A stretch of 64,000 nt of DNA from Saccharibacillus brassicae (GTDB lineage: Bacteria; Bacillota; Bacilli; Paenibacillales; Paenibacillaceae). The DNA is taken from the NCBI RefSeq assembly GCF_006542275.1, contig NZ_CP041217.1, positions 124,001 through 188,000 of the forward strand, read 5' to 3'. A program made the position numbers and the translations under genes. Under the pieces are notes generated by a model. The model had not been told where the DNA came from. It made no database searches and worked only from the letters and a program-made list of their open reading frames with translations. Positions 44,904-54,121 of this stretch are shown piece by piece. Numbering within the stretch: the stretch's first letter is position 1; each line of letters starts with the position of its first letter.

Positions 44904-46064
44904 TCAGCAGCTTTGAACGACCGCTTCCGGCAGCTTGCGCCCCAATACGCGATAGTAGATTTCTTCGTACTCGCGCATAATTTTCTGATCGCAAAAACGC
45001 GTATGCGCCCGGTCGAGGCACGCTTCGCGCATCCGCGCTTTCTCGGCCGGATTGTTCAGCAGGCTGACGGCATAAGCGGCCATCGCGTCCGTATCGCCGA
45101 TCGGAGCCAGATACCCTGTAATGCCGTGCTCGACCAATTCGGGGATGCCGCCCGCTTCGGAACCGACCGTCGGCACGCCGCAGGCCATCGCTTCAAGCGC
45201 GACCAGTCCGAAGCTTTCTTTTTCCGACGGCAGCAGCAGCAGATCCGCCAGCGAGATGACCTGCGCGATTTCGTCCTGTTTGCCGAGAAAATGTACCCGA
45301 TCTTCCAGACCCAGCTCGCGGATCTTGTTTTGGACTTTGGGCATATCCGGCCCTTCGCCGACGAGCAGCAGCTTCGACGGCACTTCGCGGTTGACGCGGT
45401 CGAACACTTCGATCACGTCGGACACCCGCTTGACCGGCCGGAAGTTGGAGATATGCATCAGTATTTTCTCGTCCGGCGCCGCGAACTCGCTGCGCAGCCC
45501 GCTCACTTCGCGCGGATAGTACACTCTTTTGTCGATAAAATTGTAGGTCAGGTCGATATCGCGCGTAATGTCGAGCGCCGTGCGCGTCTGGCCGATCAGG
45601 TCGGCCGATACGGCCGTTACCGCGTCGCTGCGGTTGATGGCAAGAGCGATCAGGTCTTTGAGCGTCTCGTCCTGCCCAAGCACCGTAATGTCGGTTCCGT
45701 GCAGCGTCGTGACGATCTTGAGGTCGTCGCCGACCATCTGCTTCGCGAGATAGGCGCAGACCGCATGCGGCACCGCGTAGTGTACGTGCAAAATATCGAG
45801 CTTTTCGCGTTTGACCACCTGGGCCATTTTGGAAGCCAGCGACAGATCGTACGGCGGATAACGGAATACGTAATAGTCGCTGACCTCGACTTCGTGATAA
45901 TGGATATTTTTATGGAAGGCTCCCAACCGGAAAGGAATGCTGTGCGTAATAAAATGGACCTCGTGTCCTTTTTCCGCCAGCAGCTTGCCCAGTTCCGTCG
46001 CTACCACTCCCGACCCGCCGAGCGAGGGGTAGCAGGTGATGCCGATTTTGAGTGTTTCGTTCAT
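44904..46064 (-). CDS. bshA: Bacillithiol synthesis glycosyltransferase (GlcNAc to malate)
   Basis: The 386-residue product is a family 4 glycosyltransferase that makes GlcNAc-malate, the first step of bacillithiol. Signatures are KIGITCYPSLGGSGVVATELGKLLAEKGHEVHFI, HVHYAVPHAVCAYLAK, TTLHGTDITVLGQD, MHISNFRPVKR and EKESFGLVALEAMACGVPTVGSEAGGIPEL. GGAG precedes the ATG. It lies 147 bases downstream of bshB1. Confidence 0.95.
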   Translation of the reverse strand: MNETLKIGITCYPSLGGSGVVATELGKLLAEKGHEVHFITHSIPFRLGAFHKNIHYHEVEVSDYYVFRYPPYDLSLASKMAQVVKREKLDILHVHYAVPHAVCAYLAKQMVGDDLKIVTTLHGTDITVLGQDETLKDLIALAINRSDAVTAVSADLIGQTRTALDITRDIDLTYNFIDKRVYYPREVSGLRSEFAAPDEKILMHISNFRPVKRVSDVIEVFDRVNREVPSKLLLVGEGPDMPKVQNKIRELGLEDRVHFLGKQDEIAQVISLADLLLLPSEKESFGLVALEAMACGVPTVGSEAGGIPELVEHGITGYLAPIGDTDAMAAYAVSLLNNPAEKARMREACLDRAHTRFCDQKIMREYEEIYYRVLGRKLPEAVVQSC

Positions 46065-46211
46065 TAAGCCCGGAACTCCTTTCTTACCGGTCCCACATAA
46101 AGGGCGCCTGGTCGTTTCTTGATTGGACAACTTGGTTGGTCAATAGGTGTGCGGTTCCCTGTGCGCGAGTTCCCGATAAGGATTTCGACCCGCGATCCAA
46201 CAAGGAATCCG

Positions 46212-46922
46212 TTAAAATAAATCGACTTTGTGCGGCAGCCGGGAAGCGAATCCTTCGGCATACCCGATCCCGCCTTTTTGGCCGAGCAGCGAATCGCGCG
46301 CTTTGACCCGCTCGACGTACTGCGCGGTCAGCGGCGTATCGACGGCGTCGCTTCCTTGCGACGGGCCGGTAAACTGCGACGCGTAGCAGCGCAGCGCCTG
46401 TTCTTTGTCCGCGTAAACGTCCGTGACGTCGACCATCAGGTCGGTACGTCCCGGATCGTTGATGAAATAAAAATAAAGCTGCTCCACCGTCACCGGCGGC
46501 ATTTCGGGCATGTAGCGGCGAAGTTTGGCGTTGAATACCGCTTCCTGCACCAGGCGGCTGCACGAAATATGGTCCGGGTGCCGGTCTTCCCAATACGGGG
46601 CAAACACGGCGCGCGGCGCCCATTTGCGAATCTCGGCGGCCACTTTGCGCAGATGGTCGTCGGTCAGAAACAGGCCGCGATCCGGCAGGCCGAGATTGGA
46701 GCGCATAGCGAGGCCGAGTACGGCGGAGGCCGACTCGGCTTCTTGGACGCGCAGCTCGACCGTACCGTTCGAAGACATCTCGGCGAACGTCAGATCGCAG
46801 ATCCCGACGCGAAGGCCGGCGCGGGTATGCTTGACGATCGTGCCGCCCATCCCGATCTCGGCGTCGTCCGCATGGGCGCCGAAGACGAGCAGGTCAAGCG
46901 GCCGATTCTGCGGTTCATTCAT
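46212..46922 (-). CDS. bshB1: Bacillithiol synthesis deacetylase
   Basis: The 236-residue product removes the acetyl group of GlcNAc-malate. It is a LmbE/PIG-L-type zinc enzyme: [15 protein letters not shown] with the AHADD zinc motif near residue 16, YWEDRHPDH, and a third ligand region around SQFTG. Its start overlaps the mgsA stop by eight bases, and the ribosome-binding site is weak, so it depends on coupling. Confidence 0.94.
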   Translation of the reverse strand: MNEPQNRPLDLLVFGAHADDAEIGMGGTIVKHTRAGLRVGICDLTFAEMSSNGTVELRVQEAESASAVLGLAMRSNLGLPDRGLFLTDDHLRKVAAEIRKWAPRAVFAPYWEDRHPDHISCSRLVQEAVFNAKLRRYMPEMPPVTVEQLYFYFINDPGRTDLMVDVTDVYADKEQALRCYASQFTGPSQGSDAVDTPLTAQYVERVKARDSLLGQKGGIGYAEGFASRLPHKVDLF

Positions 46923-47340
46923 TGCCCTGAAGTCCCGGCTTGTATTTATGTACCAGCTCGCGCCAGCCGAAATCGCCCCGCATCAGCGCCTGGACGAGGA
47001 TCTCCGCCGTCGCGACGTTTGTCGCCACCGGAATGCCCTGCACGTCGCAAATGCGCAGCAGCGCCGTAATATCGGGCTCGTGCGGTTGGGCCATCAGCGG
47101 ATCGCGCAGGAAGATGATCAAATCCAGCTCGTTCTCGGCTACCATGGCCCCGATCTGCTGATCGCCGCCGAGCGGTCCCGACATGAACCGGTGGATCTGA
47201 AGCTGGGTCGCTTCCATGATCCGCTGCCCGGTCGTGCCTGTCGAATACAGCTGGCAGCCGTCAAACGCTTTTTCGTAGGCGGTGACGAAATTGACCATCT
47301 CGTCTTTTTTGCGGTCGTGCGCGATAAATGCTACCTTCAT
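46915..47340 (-). CDS. mgsA: Methylglyoxal synthase
   Basis: The 141-residue product converts dihydroxyacetone phosphate to methylglyoxal. Key residues visible are H8, K12, D60 in [11 protein letters not shown]80 in FLRDPL and H87. In B. subtilis mgsA also lies between dapB and bshB1; bacillithiol helps detoxify methylglyoxal, which fits the grouping. AGAGGGATTTCG precedes the ATG. Confidence 0.96.
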   Translation of the reverse strand: MKVAFIAHDRKKDEMVNFVTAYEKAFDGCQLYSTGTTGQRIMEATQLQIHRFMSGPLGGDQQIGAMVAENELDLIIFLRDPLMAQPHEPDITALLRICDVQGIPVATNVATAEILVQALMRGDFGWRELVHKYKPGLQGNE

Positions 47341-47376
47341 CGAAATCCCTCTTTCCGGCTCTATTGATCGAACGGC

Positions 47377-48177
47377 CTACATCAAATGCTCGAATCCGTA
47401 GACCATGCCTTCGTATTCCAGCACTTTTTTGATGCCGATGTTCACGCCCGGCATGTAGCCGGCACGCTCGTACGAGTCGTGGCGAATTTTGAGGCTCTGC
47501 CCGTACCCGCCGAAGATCACTTCCTGCTGCGCGAACACGCCCGGCAGACGGACGCTGTGAATACGGAATCCGTCATATTCGCCGCCGCGTGCGCCCGGCA
47601 GAACCTCTTCTTCGTTCGGGTTGCCCTGCTTGATCTTCTCGCGGCCCTGCGCAATCAGTTCGGCCGTCTTGATCGCGGTGCCCGAAGGCGCGTCCAGCTT
47701 CTGGTCGCCGTGGGTCTCGATAATCTCGACGTGCGGCAGGTATTCCGCGGCTTTGGCCGCGAACTGCATCATGAGGATCGCGCCGATCGAGAAGTTCGGG
47801 GCGATCAGCCCGCCGATATTCGCTTCGCGGCACAAGGTGTCCAGTTCTTCGATCTGCTGCGGCGTAAAGCCCGTCGCGCCGACGACCGGACGTACCCCGT
47901 GCTTGATCGCCGTCACGGTGTTGCCGTATACGACCGAAGGCACGGTAAAGTCTACCAGCACGTCCGGCTTGGTCTGCGCAAGCGCCGCGTCGAGGTCGCT
48001 CGTCGCGATAAGGCCGCACGGCTTGAGGCCGACGAGTTCGCCGGCGTCCGTGCCCGCTCCGGACCGGTCAACAGCCGCTACCAGTTCCAACTGTTCGTCC
48101 GCCAGCACCATTTTGACGACTTCGCGTCCCATTCTTCCGCCTGCTCCGGCTACCGCCACTTTGATTGTTTCGCTCAT
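47377..48177 (-). CDS. dapB: 4-hydroxy-tetrahydrodipicolinate reductase
   Basis: The 266-residue product reduces dihydrodipicolinate in lysine/diaminopimelate synthesis. The nucleotide site is VAVAGAGGRMGREVV, the substrate region ETHGDQKLDAPSGTA has the catalytic lysine, and VVGATGFTPQQ is characteristic. The ATG overlaps the mazG-like gene's stop as ATGA, with GGGAGGAG upstream. Confidence 0.97.
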   Translation of the reverse strand: MSETIKVAVAGAGGRMGREVVKMVLADEQLELVAAVDRSGAGTDAGELVGLKPCGLIATSDLDAALAQTKPDVLVDFTVPSVVYGNTVTAIKHGVRPVVGATGFTPQQIEELDTLCREANIGGLIAPNFSIGAILMMQFAAKAAEYLPHVEIIETHGDQKLDAPSGTAIKTAELIAQGREKIKQGNPNEEEVLPGARGGEYDGFRIHSVRLPGVFAQQEVIFGGYGQSLKIRHDSYERAGYMPGVNIGIKKVLEYEGMVYGFEHLM

Positions 48178-48527
48178 TGTTCGTTCTCCTCCCGCTCCGC
48201 TTCGGCGTCGATCCGCGTCCAACGGTCTTTGTCGCGCGTATTGAATTTATGCATGACCCGGTCATGCGCCTCGGTGAGGTCGATATTCAGCGAATTGGCA
48301 AAACAGAGCGTAATGAACAAAATGTCGCCCAGCTCCAATTCGATCGAATTGTCGTCTTCCCCGCTTTTTTTCGGTTTCTCCCCGTGACTGTGGTTAACTT
48401 CGCGCGCCAGCTCCCCGACTTCTTCGGTCATCCGGGCCAGCATCGCCAGCGGGCTGAAATAACCTTCCTTGAACTGCGAGATGTAGCGATCGACTTCCCG
48501 CTGCATTTCCGCCAGACTTTTCTCCAT
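48174..48527 (-). CDS. MazG-like nucleotide pyrophosphohydrolase (YpjD-like)
   Basis: The 117-residue product has the all-alpha NTP pyrophosphatase motifs MTEEVGELAREVN and ELGDILFITLCFAN, which hold magnesium ions. It probably cleans up non-canonical nucleotides. It corresponds to B. subtilis YpjD by order (ypjD-dapB-mgsA). AAAAGGAGG precedes the ATG. Confidence 0.92.
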   Translation of the reverse strand: MEKSLAEMQREVDRYISQFKEGYFSPLAMLARMTEEVGELAREVNHSHGEKPKKSGEDDNSIELELGDILFITLCFANSLNIDLTEAHDRVMHKFNTRDKDRWTRIDAEAEREENEQ

Positions 48528-48630
48528 GGCCGGTCCTCCTTTTCCGCGTTTGCTGCTTGATGGTGATGTTCCGCAGCGCTCTTCCCTATGTTATCGCAAA
48601 GACATTTTGAAAACAATGACATAACAAGGG

Positions 48631-49293
48631 TTAGCCGGAACGCCGTCCGGACGGATGTTTCGACCTCCAGCGCCGTCCGGCGAGCGTAATCGCCGCCCAT
48701 CCGGCCAGCACGCTTACCGCCGTCAGCGCAACCGTGAAGTTCCGCACCTGATCCAGACGCGCCAAATGCTCCGGCGACAGATAAGGGAAAATCCCGTATG
48801 TATAATCTACCGTATCGTTGGCGAATGTCCAGAGCGCGGCCGGAATGAGCCAAAGCGCGCCCAGACCGAAGAAACGGACGTACAGCAGCGCTTCGACCGC
48901 CATGACGCCGTGCGAAGCGATCAGCATCCAGCTCAGCGGCTCGATCGGGTAGCCCAGCGCGGCGTCCCACACAATGATCGAGATCGCCCATACGCCGTAT
49001 TTGACCGACGTGACGACCGCCAGCGCTTCGATCAGCCGCACCACTCCGCGCATGAAGCGCGACGCCGGCGGAAACAGCAGGCCGAGCAGGGCAAGCGTAA
49101 AGAACAGGCTTCCCGTCGGGCTGTCCGGCACGAACACGATCTGCCACGCCGGCTGCGTGCGCCAGACGTTGGCCAACTGGTCGCCGTACCAGATATACCC
49201 GTACACCGTTCCGATCAGGTTGCTGACGAACAACAGCCACAGAATGCGGCGGTCGGTCAGCAGGGCCCGGCTCCACAAAAACGAAAGCGACAT
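48631..49293 (-). CDS. YpjA-like membrane protein (DUF1405)
   Basis: The 220-residue product has about six hydrophobic helices (for example ILWLLFVSNLIGTVYGYIWYG at the N-terminus and FFTLALLGLLFP, YVRFFGLGALWLIPAALWTFANDTVDYTYGIFPYLSPEH in the middle). The family is DUF1405, and B. subtilis YpjA lies in the same neighbourhood. Function is unknown. GGGAGGAAAATC precedes the ATG. A GC-rich hairpin sits just upstream. Confidence 0.85.
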   Translation of the reverse strand: MSLSFLWSRALLTDRRILWLLFVSNLIGTVYGYIWYGDQLANVWRTQPAWQIVFVPDSPTGSLFFTLALLGLLFPPASRFMRGVVRLIEALAVVTSVKYGVWAISIIVWDAALGYPIEPLSWMLIASHGVMAVEALLYVRFFGLGALWLIPAALWTFANDTVDYTYGIFPYLSPEHLARLDQVRNFTVALTAVSVLAGWAAITLAGRRWRSKHPSGRRSG

Positions 49294-49320
49294 GATTTTC
49301 CTCCCGAATAAAAAGATGAG

Positions 49321-49347
49321 GCGGCTTCGGCGTGATGCCGAAGCCGC
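49321..49347. repeat. Perfect 11-bp hairpin in the ypjA leader
   Basis: GCGGCTTCGGC, loop GTGAT and its exact complement, about 30 bases upstream of the ypjA-like start. Confidence 0.75.
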
Positions 49348-49355
49348 GCCTTCAC

Positions 49356-49387
49356 AAAAAGCCCGACCGCATCGGCGGTCGGGCTTT
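49356..49387 (-). terminator. Terminator after the IDEAL-domain gene
   Basis: AAAGCCCGACCGC, loop CGAT and GCGGTCGGGCTTTTT on the minus strand, about 35 bases after the stop. Confidence 0.88.
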
Positions 49388-49421
49388 GGGTGAACCCTGT
49401 TCTATTTTAACTGTGACTTCT

Positions 49422-49640
49422 TTAAGTTGGCAAGCGCGAGGATTCAACCGGCAGGATCCCGTTCTCCAATGTGTTCAATTCGCTGGTCAGAGCCAGGAAA
49501 GCCAATTCGTCCCCGTTTGCGAGTGCGGCGTCGATCTCCTGCTGCAGCATCTCGCAGCGCCGTTTGCGCAGCGCTTCGTCCCATACCATCTCGGCGGCCA
49601 GACCCAACATCACTTCGTAAGCGGCTTTCATCTTGTCCAA
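49422..49640 (-). CDS. Small IDEAL-domain protein
   Basis: The 72-residue product begins MDKMKAAYEVMLGLAAEMVWDEALRKRR and ends with the IDEAL-like stretch QQEIDAALANGDELAFLALTSEL, the short helical domain seen in YpiB and related Firmicute proteins. The preferred start is TTG at 49640, eight bases after GGGAGG; ATG at 49631 is the alternative. It is probably cytosolic, with unknown role. It overlaps a second reading frame that begins upstream (see findings). Confidence 0.8.
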   Translation of the reverse strand: MDKMKAAYEVMLGLAAEMVWDEALRKRRCEMLQQEIDAALANGDELAFLALTSELNTLENGILPVESSRLPT

Positions 49641-50010
49641 AGGACGCACCTCCCGAGTTTCTCGTATCGTCACCGGCAATCGTTACGGCTTCCACGACTT
49701 CTGTCGGAGTCGGGATTTCCCCCGCGTACCCCTGCATCATTGTTGTTCGAAATAAAACTGTGAGCGTCTTCAATTTTGGCATCCCCAAAGCGACGGGAAC
49801 CAAGAAGCCGACTCCTTTCTCTTGTTATAACCATAAATCCAAGACATGCACCAGAAAACGGAAAAATTCTGCTTGTTTATTTAACCGGCAGACTTACAAG
49901 TCGCCGCCGATCCAAAAAAAGCTCCGCCTCGGCAAAAAGCCGAAGCGGAGCTTGGAATGCAAATTCAGTGCTGTTCCGTAACGTGACGTGCCACGCATGA
50001 CAGGGAACAA
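49641..50010. other. Stretch without a confirmed gene
   Basis: About 370 bases between the IDEAL gene and the phosphatase. It holds the phosphatase terminator and, on the minus strand, a 5' ORF from a TTG at 49803 (behind AAGGAG) whose first ~45 residues look protein-like but whose remainder overlaps the IDEAL gene in another frame. Confidence 0.6.
49913..49953 (-). terminator. Terminator after the histidine phosphatase gene
   Basis: AAGCTCCGCTTCGGC, loop TTTTT and GCCGAGGCGGAGCTTTTTTT on the minus strand. Confidence 0.92.
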
Positions 50011-50616
50011 TCAAGGCCGGCGCGTATCGCTTACCGGCTCTTCCGACAGGTGCCGGGTGCAGTTGTACAGAAGCGGCTCCCACAGGTTGCCCTGCTTCTC
50101 CAGCACCGTCAGCGACAAATTGCCGATCCGGTCGGTATAGCGCCCTTTGTACAGCGCCGCGTACACCTGCGCGAGCAGCCCGCCGTGCGTCACGACGAGC
50201 ACGCTGCCGTCCGGGTACTTGACGTCCAGGTCGGCGATAAAAGCCAGCGCGCGCTCTTCGAGCGCTTCCAGCTTCTCCTGCCCGACGTCCTGCAGATTCC
50301 AGTCGGCCCCGAAGCGTGCCTCGCGTTCGGCCTGCGTCATGCCTTCCACCTGGCCGAAGCCGCGCTCCGCAAGCCGCGGATCGGCTTCAAGCAGCGGCAG
50401 GTTCAGCCGGCCCGCAATGATCTCCGCCGTCTCCTGCGCACGCAGCAGGCCGCTTGAGACGACGAAGTCCCACGCATACTCGTCTTCGGCCAGGCGTTCG
50501 GCCAGCTTGGCGGCCTGCCTGCGGCCCTCGTCGTTCAGCGGAATATCGCTTCGCCCCTGAATGCGGCCCGCCGCGTTCCAATCCGTAAGTCCGTGTCTGA
50601 TCAATCCGATACGCAT
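50011..50616 (-). CDS. Histidine phosphatase family protein (phosphoglycerate-mutase-like)
   Basis: The 201-residue product has the catalytic LIRHG motif at residues 5-9 (MRIGLIRHGLTDWN), SSGLLRAQETAEII, and VVTHGGLL near residue 143. The family includes cofactor-dependent phosphoglycerate mutases and small-molecule phosphatases such as cobalamin-type or PhoE; the substrate cannot be told. The ATG at 50616 has GGAG six bases upstream; a GTG four codons earlier is possible. Confidence 0.9.
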   Translation of the reverse strand: MRIGLIRHGLTDWNAAGRIQGRSDIPLNDEGRRQAAKLAERLAEDEYAWDFVVSSGLLRAQETAEIIAGRLNLPLLEADPRLAERGFGQVEGMTQAEREARFGADWNLQDVGQEKLEALEERALAFIADLDVKYPDGSVLVVTHGGLLAQVYAALYKGRYTDRIGNLSLTVLEKQGNLWEPLLYNCTRHLSEEPVSDTRRP

Positions 50617-50667
50617 GAACGTCTCCACAACCTTTCTTCATGCTGCTTGCGCGCGCTTGCGCCTTAC

Positions 50668-51300
50668 TTACTTGCGCATCGTCGCGATGCGGGTGAGCGA
50701 CAGCAGCGCGAGCGCCATGCCGGTCAGCGACAGGAACATCCAATACTGCGGATGCGTCGGCCCGATCTGCGCCACCAACGGTTCGACGATGCCCCGATCG
50801 GCCGCCGGACGTGTCTGCGCCGCGGCTTCCGACGTTTCGGATACGCCCGAATCGACCGTAAGCGGCTGCACGATCACGCCGGCCGGTACGCCGCGCGTGG
50901 CGCTTTGTTCCCGGTCGGGAATACCCCAACCGGCCAAATAGATAAAGCTGACGAGAAAAACGGCGAGCAGCGCGGCGACCCAGACGGCCGCCCGGCTGCG
51001 AAACCGGTGCTGCGACGCGTACGTCTTCGCTTCGCCCGGCAGCAGCCACGGGGACTCTTCGTAGATCCGGTCCATCACGCCCAGATTCATGCGCTCCGCG
51101 TCCACGTCGGGCATGTCCGTGCCCGCTTCGCGCAGCAGCTCGTCCAAATCGGGGAAATCGTCGAGATCGAACGCTTCGGCCGGACGGTCTTCCGGCCGGG
51201 CCGGATTCTCTTTCGGATCGCCCGGAAGGCCGGCTTTGCGCCCGGCATTCGGATTCCAGCGCGTACCTGTCCGGTGTCCGCCTTCTTCTCTACCCTTCAT
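50668..51300 (-). CDS. Putative membrane anti-sigma factor partner
   Basis: The 210-residue product has a charged, Pro/Gly-rich N-terminal half (about 1-100, including FDLDDFPDLDELLREAG), one helix at about 104-124 (AAVWVAALLAVFLVSFIYLAGW) and a second hydrophobic stretch near the C-terminus. It overlaps the sigma-factor stop by 11 bases and lacks a zinc motif. Role as anti-sigma is inferred from this coupling. Confidence 0.75.
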   Translation of the reverse strand: MKGREEGGHRTGTRWNPNAGRKAGLPGDPKENPARPEDRPAEAFDLDDFPDLDELLREAGTDMPDVDAERMNLGVMDRIYEESPWLLPGEAKTYASQHRFRSRAAVWVAALLAVFLVSFIYLAGWGIPDREQSATRGVPAGVIVQPLTVDSGVSETSEAAAQTRPAADRGIVEPLVAQIGPTHPQYWMFLSLTGMALALLSLTRIATMRK

Positions 51301-51895
51301 TGGGTCTCATCCCCTTGTACATCTCTTCTTCGTATACCGGCCCGTAATAATACGGTTCCAGCTGGGTTTTGATACTGAGCCGGGCACGGAACAGCAGCGA
51401 TTTGACCGAACTGATGCTTTGGCCCAAAATGCGGGCGATTTCCTGATAATCCATCTGGTCGTATTCGCGCAGAATCAGCGCCGCGCGCTGTTTCTCCGGC
51501 AGATTGTCGATCGCCGTCCGCACCATGCCGACCTGCTCGCTGCGCAGCAGCGCTTGTTCGGGAGCCGCGTCGGTCGAAGAATCGGTGACCAGCTCCCCGT
51601 CTTCGAGCGGCACATTCGTCGCCCGGTTGCGGCGAAGTTCGCTCAAAGCGGTGTTTCTTGCGATCGTGTACAGCCAGGTCGAGAAAGAAGCTTCCACTTC
51701 CCGGAACGATTGCAAACTCTTGAATGCTTTATAAAAAGTTTCGGAACTGACGTCTTCGGCCAGATGGCCGAGACCCGCGCCCTTTAACATATAATACGTA
51801 AACGCCAGGATTTTGCGCTGGTAGCGCCTCATGAGAACCGAGTACAGTTCGACATTCCCCGCTTTAATTTCCCGAATCAACTGGGAATCTTCCAT
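51290..51895 (-). CDS. ECF RNA polymerase sigma factor
   Basis: The 201-residue product has region 2 (ELYSVLMRRYQRKILAFTYYML...AEDVSSETFYKAFKSLQSF) and region 4 (LPEKQRAALILREYDQMDYQEIARILGQSISSVKSLLFRARLSIKTQ). It is followed by a putative anti-sigma gene in overlapping order. GAGGGG precedes the ATG at slightly long spacing. This is the second sigma/anti-sigma module in the window. Confidence 0.93.
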   Translation of the reverse strand: MEDSQLIREIKAGNVELYSVLMRRYQRKILAFTYYMLKGAGLGHLAEDVSSETFYKAFKSLQSFREVEASFSTWLYTIARNTALSELRRNRATNVPLEDGELVTDSSTDAAPEQALLRSEQVGMVRTAIDNLPEKQRAALILREYDQMDYQEIARILGQSISSVKSLLFRARLSIKTQLEPYYYGPVYEEEMYKGMRPNEG

Positions 51896-52070
51896 CGAAT
51901 AACGCGCCCCTCTCTAGCTCGCCGCAAAAAAATCTACAGCCTATTTTATCATATGGCCCGTATTTTACAAAAAATCCGAGTAATCGATTCATAGACGCAC
52001 GGGCTCGCGATAAGGTTGCATCAAATGGCGAATTTTCTCTCTTTGTTTATGGATTACCCGTTTTTCGTCC

Positions 52071-52694
52071 TTATTTACCGCTCGGCCATACATTCCGGTC
52101 TTCCGCGTCGAGCACCGCTTCCACGTCTTCGCCATTCAGGACGGCGACGTACCCTTTGGGCAGCGCGAGCGTCTTGAGCGCGCCGGGGCGCCGGCTCAGC
52201 AGCTGGAAGACGTAATAGCGCCGCAGTTCGCCCGCGTCGACCTGTCCGCCTTCCGCGGGGCCGAGGTACCAGCCGGACACGCCGTCACTCCGGTTCTCCG
52301 TACGCTCCAGATAGACCCGCTCCGCGTCCAGTCCCTGCTCCGACGAGATCAGCGTGTCCTGGAACAGAGTCGCTTCGCCTTCGGCTCCGGTCAGCTTCAG
52401 TACGTAATTTTGTTCCAGCTGCACGGTCAGCGTCTCGGTCAGATCGTCGGTCGTGCGCTCGAACGGATTGGACGCGTAATCCGGCGCGAGGATAGTCACG
52501 TTCGACTCATCCTGCTGGTGCACGAACAGGATGCTCCAGCCGACCTGGATTTTCATGCCGTCTTGAAGAAAGCCCGCTTTGGATTCGGTGTCCGCGAACA
52601 AATCGAGCAAAAATTCGCCCTGCGCTTCAAGCGCTTTGTCGCATTTGACGGAAAAGACGCGCGAGCCGATCGTTCGGGTTCGGATGATCTGCAT
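52071..52694 (-). CDS. Conserved protein of unknown function
   Basis: The 207-residue product has no signal or membrane segment. Features include GWSILFVHQQDESNVTILAPDY near residue 52 and a C-terminal LPKGYVAVLNGEDVEAVL. It resembles small domains found in Firmicute immunity-type or housekeeping proteins, but I cannot name it. AAGGAGG precedes the ATG. It follows two coupled genes on the same strand. Confidence 0.7.
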   Translation of the reverse strand: MQIIRTRTIGSRVFSVKCDKALEAQGEFLLDLFADTESKAGFLQDGMKIQVGWSILFVHQQDESNVTILAPDYASNPFERTTDDLTETLTVQLEQNYVLKLTGAEGEATLFQDTLISSEQGLDAERVYLERTENRSDGVSGWYLGPAEGGQVDAGELRRYYVFQLLSRRPGALKTLALPKGYVAVLNGEDVEAVLDAEDRNVWPSGK

Positions 52695-52713
52695 CGTAAG
52701 CCTCCTTAACTAT

Positions 52714-53166
52714 TTACGCTTGATGGCTATCGGCGATTCGCCGTTGTTCGTTCCGATATTCGTTGTAAGTCCAAAAAGCGTCTTCGCGGCCGCCGCCTTC
52801 GAGCAGCACCATGACCGCGTAAGACAGCATATCGATCCACTGCGCCATCCGCTGCAGCTGTTCGTCGGAGATCAGCCCGTTGCTGCGCAGCATGCCGTCC
52901 GGCTCGATCGCCCAGGCTCTTGCGTACTGGCACAGGCTCCAGAACGCGGACACGACGCTGCGGTCCAGCGATTCCCGCTCCAGGTCGTCCGCCAGCACGT
53001 CGAGAATGCGCATCAGCTCGTGAAAATGATCTTCGTTCAGCGTGCCGCGAAACGGACGCAGCATGCCGAGGAACCCGTCGGCCGCCGCCGCTTCGCCTTC
53101 CGGATCGTTTTCCCCGTAGACAAACGCGTGCTGCTTCAGACGTTCGATCGCCTGTTCCCGGTTCAT
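52714..53166 (-). CDS. Uncharacterised alpha-helical protein
   Basis: The 150-residue product is predicted helical with many Leu/Arg/Glu residues (MNREQAIERLKQHAFVYGE..., EDHFHELMRILDVLADDLERESLDRSVVSAFWSLCQYARAW). No motif was recognised. The ATG overlaps the stop of the ankyrin gene as ATGA, so it is translated with it and is probably functionally linked. Confidence 0.75.
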   Translation of the reverse strand: MNREQAIERLKQHAFVYGENDPEGEAAAADGFLGMLRPFRGTLNEDHFHELMRILDVLADDLERESLDRSVVSAFWSLCQYARAWAIEPDGMLRSNGLISDEQLQRMAQWIDMLSYAVMVLLEGGGREDAFWTYNEYRNEQRRIADSHQA

Positions 53167-53888
53167 GAACGTTCCTCCGGCATCGCCGCTTCCAGCCGGG
53201 CGCGCAGACGTTCGGCCAGCTTGCGGAAAGCGGCCTTCTCTTCGTCGTCCGCGTAATCTTCCTTGCGCAGATCCAGCCAGTAATCCCCGTCCGCCAGATC
53301 GTACATGTCGAGCAGCGTAATTTCGGCGCAGGCCGGATTGTCGATCGCGGCCAGCATCGGCTCCGGTCCGTCGTCCCAGTTATAGCCGTTCACGAAAGCA
53401 TGCAGCAGCACGGGAGAATCGCTCTCCGCGATCGCCTGCAGCAGCCTGCGCGGATCTTCCTCGCCCAGCATCCGGTCCAGCGCCTGCTGCTCGTCCGGCA
53501 TGAGCGTGAGCCTTACCGCCCCCTGCGTATCCATCAGCAGGTCCGCCAGCGCCCGATCTCCGCGCGCCACGGCCGCGTTCCACGGCGTCGAGCGGATGCC
53601 CCGCGGCGAATCGAGCCGGGCTCCGTACTTGAGCAGCAGCTTGACCGCTCCCGACTGGTGAAACTTGATCGCTTTGAGCAGCGCCGTTTCGCCCAGCTTG
53701 TCTTCGATCTCAAGCTCCGCTCCCCGCTCCAGCAAAATCTCCACCGCGTCCGGCGGCAGCTTGTACGTCATAAACAGCATCAGCGGCGTGCGGCCGCGCT
53801 CGTCTCTCTCGTTCACGTCCAGCTCGCCGGCCGCCGTGCGTACGGCATGCACGTTTTTGGTTCTCGCGATCTCCGCCCAATTGGTCAT
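53163..53888 (-). CDS. Ankyrin-repeat protein with DUF4274-like C-terminal domain
   Basis: The 241-residue product has ankyrin repeats at about 30-125 (DERGRTPLMLFMTYKLPPDAVEILLERGAELEIEDKLGETALLKAIKFHQSGAVKLLLKYGARL and STPWNAAVARGDRALADLLM) and a C-terminal region (about 140-200, LLQAIAESDSPVLLHAFVNGYNWDDGPEPMLAAIDNPACAEITLLDMYDLADGDYWL) that matches DUF4274. Such proteins are often immunity or binding partners in Firmicutes. AAAGGAGCC precedes the ATG. It is coupled to the next gene. Confidence 0.82.
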   Translation of the reverse strand: MTNWAEIARTKNVHAVRTAAGELDVNERDERGRTPLMLFMTYKLPPDAVEILLERGAELEIEDKLGETALLKAIKFHQSGAVKLLLKYGARLDSPRGIRSTPWNAAVARGDRALADLLMDTQGAVRLTLMPDEQQALDRMLGEEDPRRLLQAIAESDSPVLLHAFVNGYNWDDGPEPMLAAIDNPACAEITLLDMYDLADGDYWLDLRKEDYADDEEKAAFRKLAERLRARLEAAMPEERS

Positions 53889-54121
53889 GTTCTGGCTCCT
53901 TTACAGCTTCGTTCTCGGTAAGTCCTTATCCTACAGTATCCTATGCGTAGGCGTTCAGTTCAAGTCGAAATCGCGGATTGGCGCGCTTTGCGGCGATTTT
54001 ACGGGGTTCACAGAGGATGCGCGGACGGTTCGGGGCCCATTTTCGCCCGTTTCCAACACAAACAGGCGGCAGCTCCGTCCGAACCCGGAAGCTCCCGCCT
54101 TTGTGCTTCGCCGCCGACTGT

